Shown in pieces: positions 8,255-16,656 of a stretch of DNA of 64,000 nt. A program made the position numbers and the translations under genes. Within the stretch, counting starts at the first letter, position 1. The number at the start of each line of letters is the position of its first letter. Origin of the DNA: Pseudomonadota bacterium (GTDB taxonomy: Bacteria > Pseudomonadota > Alphaproteobacteria > Rhizobiales > Hyphomicrobiaceae). The stretch is from assembly GCA_023410905.1 (NCBI GenBank), contig JAEYPL010000031.1:1-64000 (forward strand), in the 5' to 3' direction. The notes under the pieces were generated by a model, which saw only the letters and a list, made by a program, of their open reading frames with translations, searched no databases and was not told where the DNA came from.

Positions 8255-8959
8255 ATGAACGTATCAGGGAAGAAGGCGCTCGTTTTTGGCGGAACGTCTG
8301 GCATCGGTCTCGCCGCAGCAAAGCAACTTGCGGCGCTGGGGGCCAGCGTCGTTGCGATCAGCCGCGATCCGAGCCGCGCGGGTGACGTTCCGAAGGGGAT
8401 CACGCTTGAGAAATGCGATGTGCTGGATCGCGATGCATTGAGCGCACTTTTCAAGAAACTCGCGCCTTTCGATATCCTCGTCAGCGCGGCGACCGGTGGC
8501 ACGCGCGCGCGAGGGGCATTCCTCGAAATGGACATGGACGGCTTCCAGGCCTCGTTCGCCAAGCTCTGGGGCTATGCCAATGTCCTGCAGCTCGGGACGC
8601 CCCACTTGAGTGCGGACGGCACCATCGTCTTGGTCAGCGGATCACCGGCGCGGAAAACAAAGCCTGGACAGGTCGCGATCGGGACTGTCGGTGGCGCGGT
8701 CGAGGCATTGGTGCGAGCGGTGGCGCCTGAAATCGCGCCGCGTCGACTGAATGTCGTCTCGCCGGGTACGATCGATACGCCGATGTCTTCGCTGACGGGC
8801 GCAGAGCGCGAAGAGTCTTACCGCAAGCAGACGGCCAAGAACCTTATTCCGCGCGCCGGTACGGCCGATGAGGTCGCGCAGGGCATCCTGTTCGTCATCC
8901 AGAACGATTTCGTCACCGGTACGACCGTCGATGTGGATGGCGGGTGGCTGCTGTCCTGA
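8255..8959 (+). CDS. SDR-family protein lacking the canonical Tyr-Lys pair
   Basis: A 234-residue Rossmann-fold protein starting MNVSGKKALVFGG with an AAAGAGG-like site about 10 bases upstream. The cofactor loop GGTSGIG (residues 12-18), a basic residue after beta-2 (ISRDPSR, suggesting NADP), LVSGSPA (catalytic Ser region) and PGTIDTPM are present. Where classical SDRs have YxxxK the sequence reads AIGTVGGAVEALVRA, so both Tyr and Lys are missing. It may use a different catalytic arrangement or be a regulatory/pseudoenzyme SDR. The C-terminus VDVDGGWLLS is standard and the length is normal. Confidence 0.85.
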   Translation: MNVSGKKALVFGGTSGIGLAAAKQLAALGASVVAISRDPSRAGDVPKGITLEKCDVLDRDALSALFKKLAPFDILVSAATGGTRARGAFLEMDMDGFQASFAKLWGYANVLQLGTPHLSADGTIVLVSGSPARKTKPGQVAIGTVGGAVEALVRAVAPEIAPRRLNVVSPGTIDTPMSSLTGAEREESYRKQTAKNLIPRAGTADEVAQGILFVIQNDFVTGTTVDVDGGWLLS

Positions 8960-9049
8960 TCGGCCGGAACCAATTCACGCCTCATCAAGTTCTACAGCGA
9001 GGACAATAGCGCCATCCTGCGCTGCCCCTCTGCTTGAGAGACGAGCTTG

Positions 9050-9799
9050 ATGAGCGAGACTGCCTACTGTGGGCCGGCGCCCGTGCCGTCCACACTTTGG
9101 GCAAGTTGGAATACGGATGCATATTTGCTGCTGGCGTTGTTGGCGTTAGCGCTTTTTATTGCGCGCGCCAGCAGCGGTTCTCGCCAGTCGCATATTGCGC
9201 TTGGCGGGGTAATGTTGGCCCTGTTCGCGGCCTTCATATCTCCTCTCTGCGCGCTCGCAAGCGCCCTCTTTTCAGCCCGCGTCGCACATCACGTGCTCAT
9301 GATTGCCGTTGCAGCGCCGCTGCTCGCGCTTGCCGCGCCGCGCGTGCGTATGCCGATCAAGGTGCCGTTGCCGGCACTCGCAGCTCTCCATGCTCTGATC
9401 GTCTGGTTCTGGCACGCGCCGGCACCCTATGACTGGGCACTCTCGAGTACAGTCGCTTATTGGCTGATGGAAATCAGCCTGATGCTTTCGGCAATTTGGC
9501 TGTGGAGCGAAGTTCTGACTCCTGATGCACGGCCCGGTGCTTCTCTCTCCGCACTGCTCGCCACCATCGTTCAAATGGGCCTGCTCGGTGCCATCCTGAC
9601 ATTCGCCCGCACGCCTCTCTACGCAGCGCACGCAGGCACGACGGCGCCGTTCGGCCTCACGCAGCTCGAGGATCAGCAGCTCGCTGGTCTTATCATGTGG
9701 GTGCCTGCTGCCATTCCGTATCTGCTCGCAGCTGCCTTCATCGTTGCGCGCCTGCTGCCACGCCGGAGTACCACCGAAGCCCTGGAGCGCGATGCATGA
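9050..9799 (+). CDS. CtaG-like (Caa3_CtaG) cytochrome c oxidase assembly membrane protein
   Basis: A 249-residue multi-spanning protein; the ATG at 9050 directly follows an in-frame TTG at 9047. At least six hydrophobic segments are seen. Conserved CtaG-family features are the His in ARVAHHVLMIAVAAPLLALA, a second motif ALIVWFWHAPAPYDWAL, and a third His/Gly-rich segment near PLYAAHAG. The family (Bacillus CtaG type, not Cox11) supports caa3-type oxidase assembly. It heads a same-strand run with a CopD-like protein, followed by oxidase subunits II and I/III. The next gene starts in an ATGA overlap. Confidence 0.8.
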   Translation: MSETAYCGPAPVPSTLWASWNTDAYLLLALLALALFIARASSGSRQSHIALGGVMLALFAAFISPLCALASALFSARVAHHVLMIAVAAPLLALAAPRVRMPIKVPLPALAALHALIVWFWHAPAPYDWALSSTVAYWLMEISLMLSAIWLWSEVLTPDARPGASLSALLATIVQMGLLGAILTFARTPLYAAHAGTTAPFGLTQLEDQQLAGLIMWVPAAIPYLLAAAFIVARLLPRRSTTEALERDA

Positions 9800-10323
9800 T
9801 TGCGCTCGTGAAGTTCATTCACATTGCGGCGATCGCAGTATGGGCTGCGGGGCTCGTATCCATTCCGACATTTCACTGCCAGCTCGGGCAGTTGCGCACC
9901 AAGCGGCCGGATATTCCCTTGCACGACGAGGAAGTCCTGCAAGTGCAGAAGGCCGTTCGACTGACGTACGTCGGCATCGTGTCGCCTGCGGCCTTCATCG
10001 CGGTCGCAAGCGGTATTGTGCTGATCTTCCAGCGCGGCATCGCCATGCCGTGGTTCTCTTTGAAACTCGGTCTCGTCGTAGGCCTCGTGATTGCGCACAC
10101 GTTCGCGGGACTGACTCTCGTGCGTCTGTTCGAGCACCCGGCGGGCTATCCGGTCTGGCGATATGTCGGCGCCACCAGCAGCGCAGTCGCGCTCGCTACC
10201 GCGATCATTGCCCTGACGCTCGCCAAGCCTGAGCTGAGTGGAGACTTCCTGCCATCGGCAATGCACGAGCCCGGCGCACTCAAGCGCCTCGTGGAGAGCT
10301 TCAATCCTTGGCCGAGACCATGA
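9796..10323 (+). CDS. CopD-like four-helix membrane protein of the oxidase cluster
   Basis: A 175-residue protein starting MIALVKFIHIAAIAVWAAG, coupled to the CtaG-like gene by an ATGA. Four membrane helices are visible, with His in helix 1 and another near VIAHTFAGL, reminiscent of CopD and the related DUF2269/HemJ-like haem- or copper-handling proteins. In this context a role in copper or haem supply to the oxidase is plausible (inference). Its last 23 bases overlap the opposite-strand DUF2231 gene. Confidence 0.65.
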   Translation: MIALVKFIHIAAIAVWAAGLVSIPTFHCQLGQLRTKRPDIPLHDEEVLQVQKAVRLTYVGIVSPAAFIAVASGIVLIFQRGIAMPWFSLKLGLVVGLVIAHTFAGLTLVRLFEHPAGYPVWRYVGATSSAVALATAIIALTLAKPELSGDFLPSAMHEPGALKRLVESFNPWPRP

Positions 10324-10825
10324 GGCCGATGCCGTGATGGAAGATCAGCTTGCCGCCATGCCATCCCGCGAGGCCCGTGACGATTGTCGCAAGTGTGGAC
10401 AGCAGAAGGCCGTGCGGGAGTACGGCGTCGGGCTGCAGCACGCGGATCAACCAGTTGGCGCCGGCAACGGCGAGCAGCATCATGGCAGCGATGGCGTGCG
10501 CCCAACTCGCCGCGCGCTTGCGAATGCCGGGTACCAGCAGCAGCTCGAGCGTGCCGACGATGCTCGCGAACACGCCGGTCGCAAAGGCAAAGCCCGCCGA
10601 CCACAGGCCGACGCGTACCCAGAATGGATCGGCCGTCCACCAGTAGAAAACGTCCACGCCGAGTGTCGCGATGACGAGTGCGATCGGAAAATGGACGCTC
10701 ATCGCGTGGATGGGATGCCCGGCGACGGCGACGGCCGAGCTCACATCGAGCTGATTGAGGTCGGCCGTGATCGGGCTTTGCTCCAGATCCGCCGATGCTG
10801 TCTCACTCTTCGCCGTGCCTGCCAT
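10301..10825 (-). CDS. DUF2231 membrane protein
   Basis: A 174-residue protein with the DUF2231 hallmark AGHPIHAMSVHFPIAL near residue 35-50 and four hydrophobic helices; a further His pair lies in LIFHHGIG. GGAGG sits six bases before the ATG at 10823-10825. It lies inside the oxidase cluster on the opposite strand, convergent with the CopD-like gene and divergent from coxB with only ~30 bases between starts. The family is unassigned; conserved histidines and its repeated association with respiratory genes suggest haem binding (inference). Confidence 0.78.
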   Translation of the reverse strand: MAGTAKSETASADLEQSPITADLNQLDVSSAVAVAGHPIHAMSVHFPIALVIATLGVDVFYWWTADPFWVRVGLWSAGFAFATGVFASIVGTLELLLVPGIRKRAASWAHAIAAMMLLAVAGANWLIRVLQPDAVLPHGLLLSTLATIVTGLAGWHGGKLIFHHGIGLMVSAKD

Positions 10826-10857
10826 CCGTATGCCTCCGCATACGTAAGCGCGTCACC

Positions 10858-11551
10858 ATGGAAACTGTTCCCCCTGCTCGCCGTCGCGGCCGGTCTCGCG
10901 GGCTGCTCGGGCGATCTTTCGACACTCGAACCTGCCGGTCCCGTCGCCAGCTCGGTCGCGCGACTGTGGTGGGTCATGCTCGCCGGTGCGGTCCTGCTGT
11001 TTGGGCTCGTGATGGCGCTGTTCATCCTCACGATGCTCCGCCCAGGCTTCGGCAAGGCAGTCTCCCCGCACAGATGGATCGTTCTTGGCGGCCTCGTGCT
11101 TCCTGTGCCGGTGCTCGTGCCGCTCCTCGCCTATTCCTTTGCCCAGGGCGAGCGCTTGCTTCTCGTTGGCGATGCCGCTGCAAAGCCCGTGCGCATCGAG
11201 GCGCGGGCTCGAATGTGGCAGTGGGAGTTCATCTATCTCGATCAGCAGGGTTTGCCGTCGACCCTCGATACGCTGCATATGCCCGCGGGCGTTCCAGTCG
11301 AGATCACGGCGACGAGCGACGACATCATTCACAGCTTCTGGGTGCCGCGTCTCGCCGGTAAGATCGATGCCATTCCCGGACACTCGCCACGCCTGCGGCT
11401 CCTTGCGGACACGCCCGGCACTTACCGCGGTGCGTGCGCGGAATTCTGCGGCGTAGGACACACGGCGATGTACTTCACCGTGCACGTCCATGCGCCGGAG
11501 GCATTCGCGCGCATCGTCACCGAGACTGCCAGTTCCGGAGCCAAACCATGA
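10858..11551 (+). CDS. coxB: Cytochrome c oxidase subunit II (lipoprotein type), start region apparently frameshifted
   Basis: The mature protein is clear: a lipobox LAVAAGLAGC, two membrane helices (ARLWWVMLAGAVLLFGLVMA and WIVLGGLVLPVPVLVPLLAY), then a cupredoxin domain with the CuA ligands HSFW and CAEFCGVGHTAM. It passes electrons from cytochrome c to subunit I. The start is odd: the frame has no nearby ATG/GTG, while the ATG at 10858 is one base out of frame. Deleting one G of the GG at 10860-10861 would give an ideal lipoprotein start, MKLFPLL. The only in-frame alternative nearby is a TTG at 10778 inside the opposing gene. I place the start at 10858 on this basis. The stop overlaps coxA (ATGA). 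Confidence 0.85.
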
Positions 11552-14064
11552 ACGCTTCGGATCGCCGGACATCACCTATTCGCCTCCACAAATCCCTCTC
11601 GGCGGTTTGGGATCCGGGACGCGGACTTCAACGTCTTGCTGCGGTCAATCACACGGTGCTCGGTCGCCGTTTCATCATCACGGCCTTTGTCTTCTTCGCG
11701 ATAGGTGGCGGGCTCGGCATGCTGATCCGCGCGCAGCTCGCCACATCCGGCAGTGCATTCATGGGCGGAGAGCTGTACGCGCAGATCTTCACCATGCACG
11801 GCACGATCATGATGTTTCTCTTCGCAATCCCGCTCTTCGAGGGATTTGCGATCTATCTGCTGCCGAAGATTCTCGGCGCCCGCGATTTCGCTTTCCCGCG
11901 GCTCTCGGCCTACGGCTATTGGTGTTATCTCTTCGGCGGCACCATGCTGATCGCCGGACTTCTCGCTGGCGTCGCGCCGGACTCCGGCTGGTTCATGTAC
12001 ACGCCGCTCTCCTCGCGGACATACTCTCCGGGCATTAATGCCGATCTCTGGCTTCTCGGCGTCACGTTCGTGGAGATATCGGCCATATGTGCCGCGGTGG
12101 AGATCGCCGTCAGCATTCTCAAAGTGCGCGCACCGGGAATGTCACTCGACCGGCTGCCTATCTTCGCCTGGTACATGCTTGTCGTCGCGATCATGATGCT
12201 GATCGGCTTTCCGCCGCTGATCCTCGGCTCGATCCTGCTGGAGACGGAGCGCGCCTTCGGTCTCCCCTTCTTCGATCCGACGCGCGGCGGCGATCCGCTG
12301 CTGTGGCAGCACCTCTTCTGGCTCTTCGGTCACCCAGAGGTCTACATCATATTTCTGCCTGCCGCGGGCCTGATCTCGACGTTCCTGCCCGTCTTTGCAG
12401 GACGACCGCTCGTCGGCTACACGGCCGTCGTCGTCGCGGTGATCGCCATGGCGTTTCTGTCGTTCGGCCTCTGGGTGCATCACATGTACGCCATAGGCAT
12501 ACCGCATCTGGCGCAGAGCTTCTTTGCGGCGGCCAGCGTTCTGGTGGCCGTGCCGACGGCGGTGCAGATCTTTGCGTGGCTGGCAACGCTCGCGCACGGG
12601 CGCCCGCGCTTTTCGATTCCCATGCTCTATCTGTTCGGCATGTTCTTCGTCTTCGTGATTGGCGGTCTCACGGGCGTCATGCTCGCGATCGTTCCTTTCA
12701 ATCTGCAGGCACACGATACGCATTTCGTCGTCGCGCATTTGCACTATGTGCTCATCGGCGGCTTCGTGCTTCCGATGATGGGGGCTGCATATCATTGGCT
12801 GCCGCACGCCACGGGACGTCAGCCAACACGATACGTCTCCGTGATCGCCTTCTGGATGATCTTTGCGGGGTTCAATCTGACATTCCTGGTCATGCACCTG
12901 ACCGGGCTCAAGGGCATGCCGCGCCGGATTCATACTTATCTGCCGGACTATGGATGGGAGATGCTCAATCTTCTCTCGTCGGTCGGCAGCTTTATCATGG
13001 CCGTCGGCTTTGCCATGGCCGTGCTCGATCTACTCCTGCTCATGCGGTATGCGCCGCGCAGTCGCCGCAATCCGTGGAATGCCACGACGCTTGAATGGGC
13101 CATGCCTCTTCCGCCGCCAGCCTACAATTTTGCGTCGCTTCCGGAGGTGGATCAGCGCGCGGATTTGCTGGAGCCCGGAAAGCTCGCGGCCGATCTGGCG
13201 GGCGGGAGTGGATATCTTGGCTTCGTGCGGCGCGGTCAGATGGAGACGCTCGGCGTCGACATGATCACGGGACGCGTCGATCAGGTTCTCATATTGCCAC
13301 AGCGAACCTTCCTGCCTCTTGTCACTGCGATCGCGACTGCTGCGTTTTTTGTTGCCATGCTATTCAAGCTCTACTGGCTGGCGCTCGTCGTCCTGTTGGT
13401 GGTTGTCGGTTGCTTTCTGCTTTGGACGAACGACACGGGACTGTGGCAGGACACCGGGCCTGTCACGATCGGGCGAGGAGAGGCGGCGCCTTACCATTCG
13501 GAATGCGATGATGCGCCCTCGTGGTGGGCCATGGCCTTCACGCTCGCCGCAAACGCCACGTTATATACGTCCCTGCTGTTCGGCGGCCTGTTTCTGTGGG
13601 TGTCGGCGCCAGGCTGGCCACCGCCTGATCTTCCTGCGCTCGGCATCGTTTTGCCTGTGATAGCGGCTGCTACTGCTCTCCTTGCGATGGTTGCAGGACG
13701 GCGAGCCCTCCATGCAGCGGGCCGCGAGCCGTACGCTCCGCTCGTCGGATGCGGAATCGCGCACGCTATAGCATCGATCACGCTTCTGGCTGTCGCGATA
13801 ACGGGTGTGACAGGCATCACCGCTCACGCGTTGGCGGCGACCGTATTCGCCATACTGATCTACACCGCCGCACATCATGCCCTCGGCGTGGTGTTCGCAT
13901 TGTTCGGGCTCGCGCGTGTCAGAACCCGGCGCGTATCAGCCTTGCGTACGCTTGATCTGCGGATTGGTCGGCAATGGCATGACTACTGTGCCATCGCAAC
14001 GATCCTCGGCCTGCTGTTTGCATTCGGCCTCGTCGGGCTTGCCGGATCCGGAGTCTCTCGATGA
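11548..14064 (+). CDS. coxA: Cytochrome c oxidase subunit I fused to subunit III
   Basis: An 838-residue fusion starting MNASDRRTSPIR. The N-terminal ~560 residues are subunit I: low-spin haem/MHGTIMMFLF region, the cross-linked His-Tyr motif in WLFGHPEVYI, the CuB pair in LWVHHMYAIG, and the haem-a3/haem-a histidines in AHDTHFVVAHLHYV. After a linker, a subunit III-like part begins near ECDDAPSWWAMAFTL and contributes about five further helices. I/III fusions occur in caa3/ba-type oxidases of other lineages. It reduces O2 to water and pumps protons in the inner membrane. It is ATGA-coupled to coxB and to the small gene downstream. Confidence 0.93.
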   Translation: MNASDRRTSPIRLHKSLSAVWDPGRGLQRLAAVNHTVLGRRFIITAFVFFAIGGGLGMLIRAQLATSGSAFMGGELYAQIFTMHGTIMMFLFAIPLFEGFAIYLLPKILGARDFAFPRLSAYGYWCYLFGGTMLIAGLLAGVAPDSGWFMYTPLSSRTYSPGINADLWLLGVTFVEISAICAAVEIAVSILKVRAPGMSLDRLPIFAWYMLVVAIMMLIGFPPLILGSILLETERAFGLPFFDPTRGGDPLLWQHLFWLFGHPEVYIIFLPAAGLISTFLPVFAGRPLVGYTAVVVAVIAMAFLSFGLWVHHMYAIGIPHLAQSFFAAASVLVAVPTAVQIFAWLATLAHGRPRFSIPMLYLFGMFFVFVIGGLTGVMLAIVPFNLQAHDTHFVVAHLHYVLIGGFVLPMMGAAYHWLPHATGRQPTRYVSVIAFWMIFAGFNLTFLVMHLTGLKGMPRRIHTYLPDYGWEMLNLLSSVGSFIMAVGFAMAVLDLLLLMRYAPRSRRNPWNATTLEWAMPLPPPAYNFASLPEVDQRADLLEPGKLAADLAGGSGYLGFVRRGQMETLGVDMITGRVDQVLILPQRTFLPLVTAIATAAFFVAMLFKLYWLALVVLLVVVGCFLLWTNDTGLWQDTGPVTIGRGEAAPYHSECDDAPSWWAMAFTLAANATLYTSLLFGGLFLWVSAPGWPPPDLPALGIVLPVIAAATALLAMVAGRRALHAAGREPYAPLVGCGIAHAIASITLLAVAITGVTGITAHALAATVFAILIYTAAHHALGVVFALFGLARVRTRRVSALRTLDLRIGRQWHDYCAIATILGLLFAFGLVGLAGSGVSR

Positions 14065-14417
14065 GCCGCGCTCGCTCGGGATACGGTGCACTCGTGCTGA
14101 TCGGCACTGGCTTCGCCGTATGGAGCGCGATCTTCGTCGGTATGTATGGCGCGCAAGCCCTTGGCTGCCGGCTCGGCTGGGAAAGTGTCCAGATCATGAG
14201 TTCGCTCAGTCTTCAGCGCCTGATACAGATTGTGTTCTACATAATGGGTCTCGCAGTGGCGCTTGGACTTTGGATGCGCCTCACGAACCTCGCCGAAGCT
14301 CCAGCAACCTCCGCGACCGATCGGTTCACTCGAAAAGTTTCCGCATGGGGCGCTCTTGCGGCCCTGGGGTCCATTGCCTTCACCTTCGCCGGAGCCTTTT
14401 GGCTCAGCGCCTGCTGA
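14061..14417 (+). CDS. Small three-helix membrane protein at the end of the oxidase operon
   Basis: 118 residues with hydrophobic segments near residues 8-33, 53-72 and 92-114. The start lies in an ATGA overlap with the coxA/coxC fusion, so it is translated with it. No family is recognised. Position and size suggest a small accessory oxidase subunit or assembly factor, comparable to subunit IV-type proteins, but this is inference from context only. Confidence 0.65.
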   Translation: MSRARSGYGALVLIGTGFAVWSAIFVGMYGAQALGCRLGWESVQIMSSLSLQRLIQIVFYIMGLAVALGLWMRLTNLAEAPATSATDRFTRKVSAWGALAALGSIAFTFAGAFWLSAC

Positions 14418-14484
14418 ACACACGTGCCGGAGCACCGAGCGCTCTTGCGAGGCGCGGCACTCCAAACACGGAACGCGTCAGCCG

Positions 14485-14715
14485 TTAGTTGAAGCGGCGC
14501 TTCGCTTCTTCAGCTTTCTGCGAAAGGCAAACTTCGCCGCCTTTCACTTCACCGACCTCTGACAGTTCGATGTACTGATGCTTGCCCTGAGCGGCAGGAT
14601 CGCTCTTGGCGAGCTTTATGCGATCGCCCTCGACGCGATCGACGGTGCCGACGTGCTGGCCGTCCGAACCTACGATCTTCATGTGCTCGCGGATTTCAGA
14701 TGCACTGATTGCCAT
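14485..14715 (-). CDS. DUF2171 small cytoplasmic protein
   Basis: 76 residues beginning MAISASEIREHMKIVGSDGQ, the DUF2171 pattern, followed by HVGTVDRVEGDRIKL, a PRC-barrel-like beta strand arrangement. A good AAGGAGC site precedes the ATG. It is hydrophilic, with no signal. The family is common in alphaproteobacteria, often several copies per genome, and has no assigned function. It is a stand-alone gene convergent with the oxidase operon. Confidence 0.8.
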   Translation of the reverse strand: MAISASEIREHMKIVGSDGQHVGTVDRVEGDRIKLAKSDPAAQGKHQYIELSEVGEVKGGEVCLSQKAEEAKRRFN

Positions 14716-14906
14716 GACTTGCTCCTTTGTAACGCAGTTGCGTGCTCAACTAACTCGTGTGTGAGCCCGCTCGTTCCCGCGACGTGGAGCGTATGAAAAT
14801 CTGAACATCACAATGTCATGAACTATGGGGTCTGCTGAATGCCACGCGGAGAAGCGGCCGCCATCCGCGTGACATAGCTATCGCAAAAGACGCAGACTTG
14901 GTGGCC

Positions 14907-15707
14907 TTATTCCGCAGCAGCCCGATGCGCGCGCGCAAGACGGACCAGCGCATCGTCGGCCACGGGCTCGATCGGCGTGAAGTCGCGATGCGCGATGAAC
15001 TCCGGGCGTGTCGGCGTGCGAATGTAGTTCGAGACCGCATTGAGCGTCAGATAGACGATCTTGCGAGGATAGGGCGTGATGTTGCCGGCAGAGCCGTGCA
15101 CGAGATTTCCGTGGAACATGAGCATGCTGCCGGGCTTGCCAGTCGGCGCGACGATGCCGCCTTGCTTTACGAGGCGCGTCACCGTCTCTTCGTCGAGCGT
15201 CCATAGCGGATAGGATGTCGTCCCGCGATCATGCGCGGCTTCGAGATCACCGGCATTCTGGCTGCGCGGAACCAGCATGAGCGGCCCATTGATTGGCATC
15301 ACCTCGTCGAGGAACACGGAGATGTTCATGGCGCGCGGCTCGGGCATGCCGTCGTCGCGCTTCCACGTGCCGTAGTCCTGATGCCACTGCCACACATCGC
15401 CGGTGAAGGCGGATTTGGCGTTGATCTTGTACTGATGCATGTAGAGCTTTTCGCCGAACACCTGCTCGACGGGCTTTATCATGCGGGGATGTGCACCGAG
15501 AAGGCGGAACGCTTCGTTGTAGGTGTGCGCAGCAAAGGCCGTGCGCGGCGCGCCGCTCTTCTCGCGCCAGATTTCGGGCCGTTGTTCAGCGTAGATCCCC
15601 TCCGCTTCCTGGCGCAGAAGATCGACTTCCTCGGGCGTGAAGAGTTCCGGCAGTAGCAGCCAGCCTTCGGTGTGGAATTGATCGAGCTGTTCCTTGGTGA
15701 GTGTCAT
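14907..15707 (-). CDS. Phytanoyl-CoA dioxygenase (PhyH)-family Fe(II)/2-oxoglutarate oxygenase
   Basis: A 266-residue cupin-fold oxygenase. The iron triad is visible as WHQDYGTW (HxD, residues about 130-140) with the distal His in VHGSAGN; Arg/2-oxoglutarate-binding residues follow in the RKIVYLTLNA strand. The family hydroxylates unactivated carbons of varied small molecules. It lies 50 bases downstream of the GntR regulator on the same strand and is probably co-transcribed with it. Opposite the pair is a peptide-type importer, which suggests uptake followed by oxidative attack on an imported compound (inference). Confidence 0.88.
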   Translation of the reverse strand: MTLTKEQLDQFHTEGWLLLPELFTPEEVDLLRQEAEGIYAEQRPEIWREKSGAPRTAFAAHTYNEAFRLLGAHPRMIKPVEQVFGEKLYMHQYKINAKSAFTGDVWQWHQDYGTWKRDDGMPEPRAMNISVFLDEVMPINGPLMLVPRSQNAGDLEAAHDRGTTSYPLWTLDEETVTRLVKQGGIVAPTGKPGSMLMFHGNLVHGSAGNITPYPRKIVYLTLNAVSNYIRTPTRPEFIAHRDFTPIEPVADDALVRLARAHRAAAE

Positions 15708-15757
15708 CGCTTCCTCCTGATTTGATTATTGGCATTGTAGTTGTTCTTGGCAGCGCC

Positions 15758-16432
15758 TCAGGCTGCGTCGTGGATCGACGTCAATCGCTCCTCGGTCATC
15801 TGGCCTGCGGTGAGGGCGTGATCGCGGGCTGCCGCTTCTGCGCCCGCAGCATCACCATCGACGACGAGCTTTGCGATGAGCGTGTGCTCGGACCATGCGC
15901 GACTGCGATAGTCCGACTGCGTGAGCACCGCCGCCATCGTGCGGCGCATGTGCGGCCACTGCGGCGCGGCCATCTCCTTAATCGCGGGGTTGCCGGAGAG
16001 GCGGTAAAGCGCGCGATGAAAATCGACGTCACGCGCGATCAGCTCCGAGAGGGGGGTCTGCGCATCGATGCTGTCGCCGGCTGCGAGGGCGGCTTCGAAT
16101 GCGCGACGATTGGTCGGGTCGGTGCTGGCGCGGCCCGCTGCCAGCCGTGCGGCGAGCGCATCGAGTGCGCTGCGCACTTCGTAGAGCTGTCGGATGCGCG
16201 AGGGATCGAGCGGGCTGACCTGAAAGCCCTTTCGACCGCTTTCGATCACCAATCCCTGCTGGCGGAGGAGATGCAACGCGTGGCTCACGGGCTGGCGTGA
16301 CACGCCGAGTTGCTCGGCGAGTTCATGCTGGCGGATGCGATGCCCGGGCGCCAGCGTGTGGTCGACAATGGAGGCCAGCAGCCGGTCGTAGACTTGCTGA
16401 ATGAGGTTCGGCGCGACTTCCAGAGGCAGCAT
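15758..16432 (-). CDS. GntR-family regulator, FadR/FCD subfamily
   Basis: A 224-residue repressor-type protein. The N-terminal winged helix contains LAPGHRIRQHELAEQLGVSR; the C-terminal FCD helical domain has metal-binding Asp/His positions in DVDFHRALYRLSGN, SEHTLIAKLV and the late RDHA. FCD proteins bind small carboxylates. An AGGAG site precedes the ATG and a perfect 18-bp palindrome ends 17 bases upstream of the start codon, consistent with autoregulation. It is followed by the PhyH-type oxygenase and is divergent from the importer operon. Confidence 0.93.
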   Translation of the reverse strand: MLPLEVAPNLIQQVYDRLLASIVDHTLAPGHRIRQHELAEQLGVSRQPVSHALHLLRQQGLVIESGRKGFQVSPLDPSRIRQLYEVRSALDALAARLAAGRASTDPTNRRAFEAALAAGDSIDAQTPLSELIARDVDFHRALYRLSGNPAIKEMAAPQWPHMRRTMAAVLTQSDYRSRAWSEHTLIAKLVVDGDAAGAEAAARDHALTAGQMTEERLTSIHDAA

Positions 16433-16448
16433 AGCGATGCTCTCCTGA

Positions 16449-16466
16449 AATTCGGAATTCCGAATT
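16449..16466. promoter_or_regulatory. Perfect 18-bp palindrome, likely GntR operator
   Basis: AATTCGGAATTCCGAATT is identical to its reverse complement. It sits between the GntR gene (start at 16432) and the divergent importer operon, close upstream of the regulator's ribosome-binding site. FCD-type GntR proteins bind as dimers to short palindromes of this kind in their own promoter. Binding here would be expected to control gntR-phyH and possibly the importer. Confidence 0.7.
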
Positions 16467-16656
16467 CTATTATCCGATCGCGCAGAGAGTCAATTGCGTC
16501 GGCAAACGCGATGTCTCCGCCCATCCACGTCGTCGTGGTCCGCCAGTCCGCAGCCCGGTTTGCCGCTTGACTTGTTGGTATGCCAGCCGCTCATGATTGG
16601 CGGGGCATATTGAATGCCGCATCGGCCAATGCGACGTGCGGCGGGGAGGGTTGTGC

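Noticed and set aside
12142..12933. 263-codon reverse frame inside coxA
   Set aside because: Antisense to a highly conserved oxidase subunit; the translation is rich in His, Arg and Glu without any domain.
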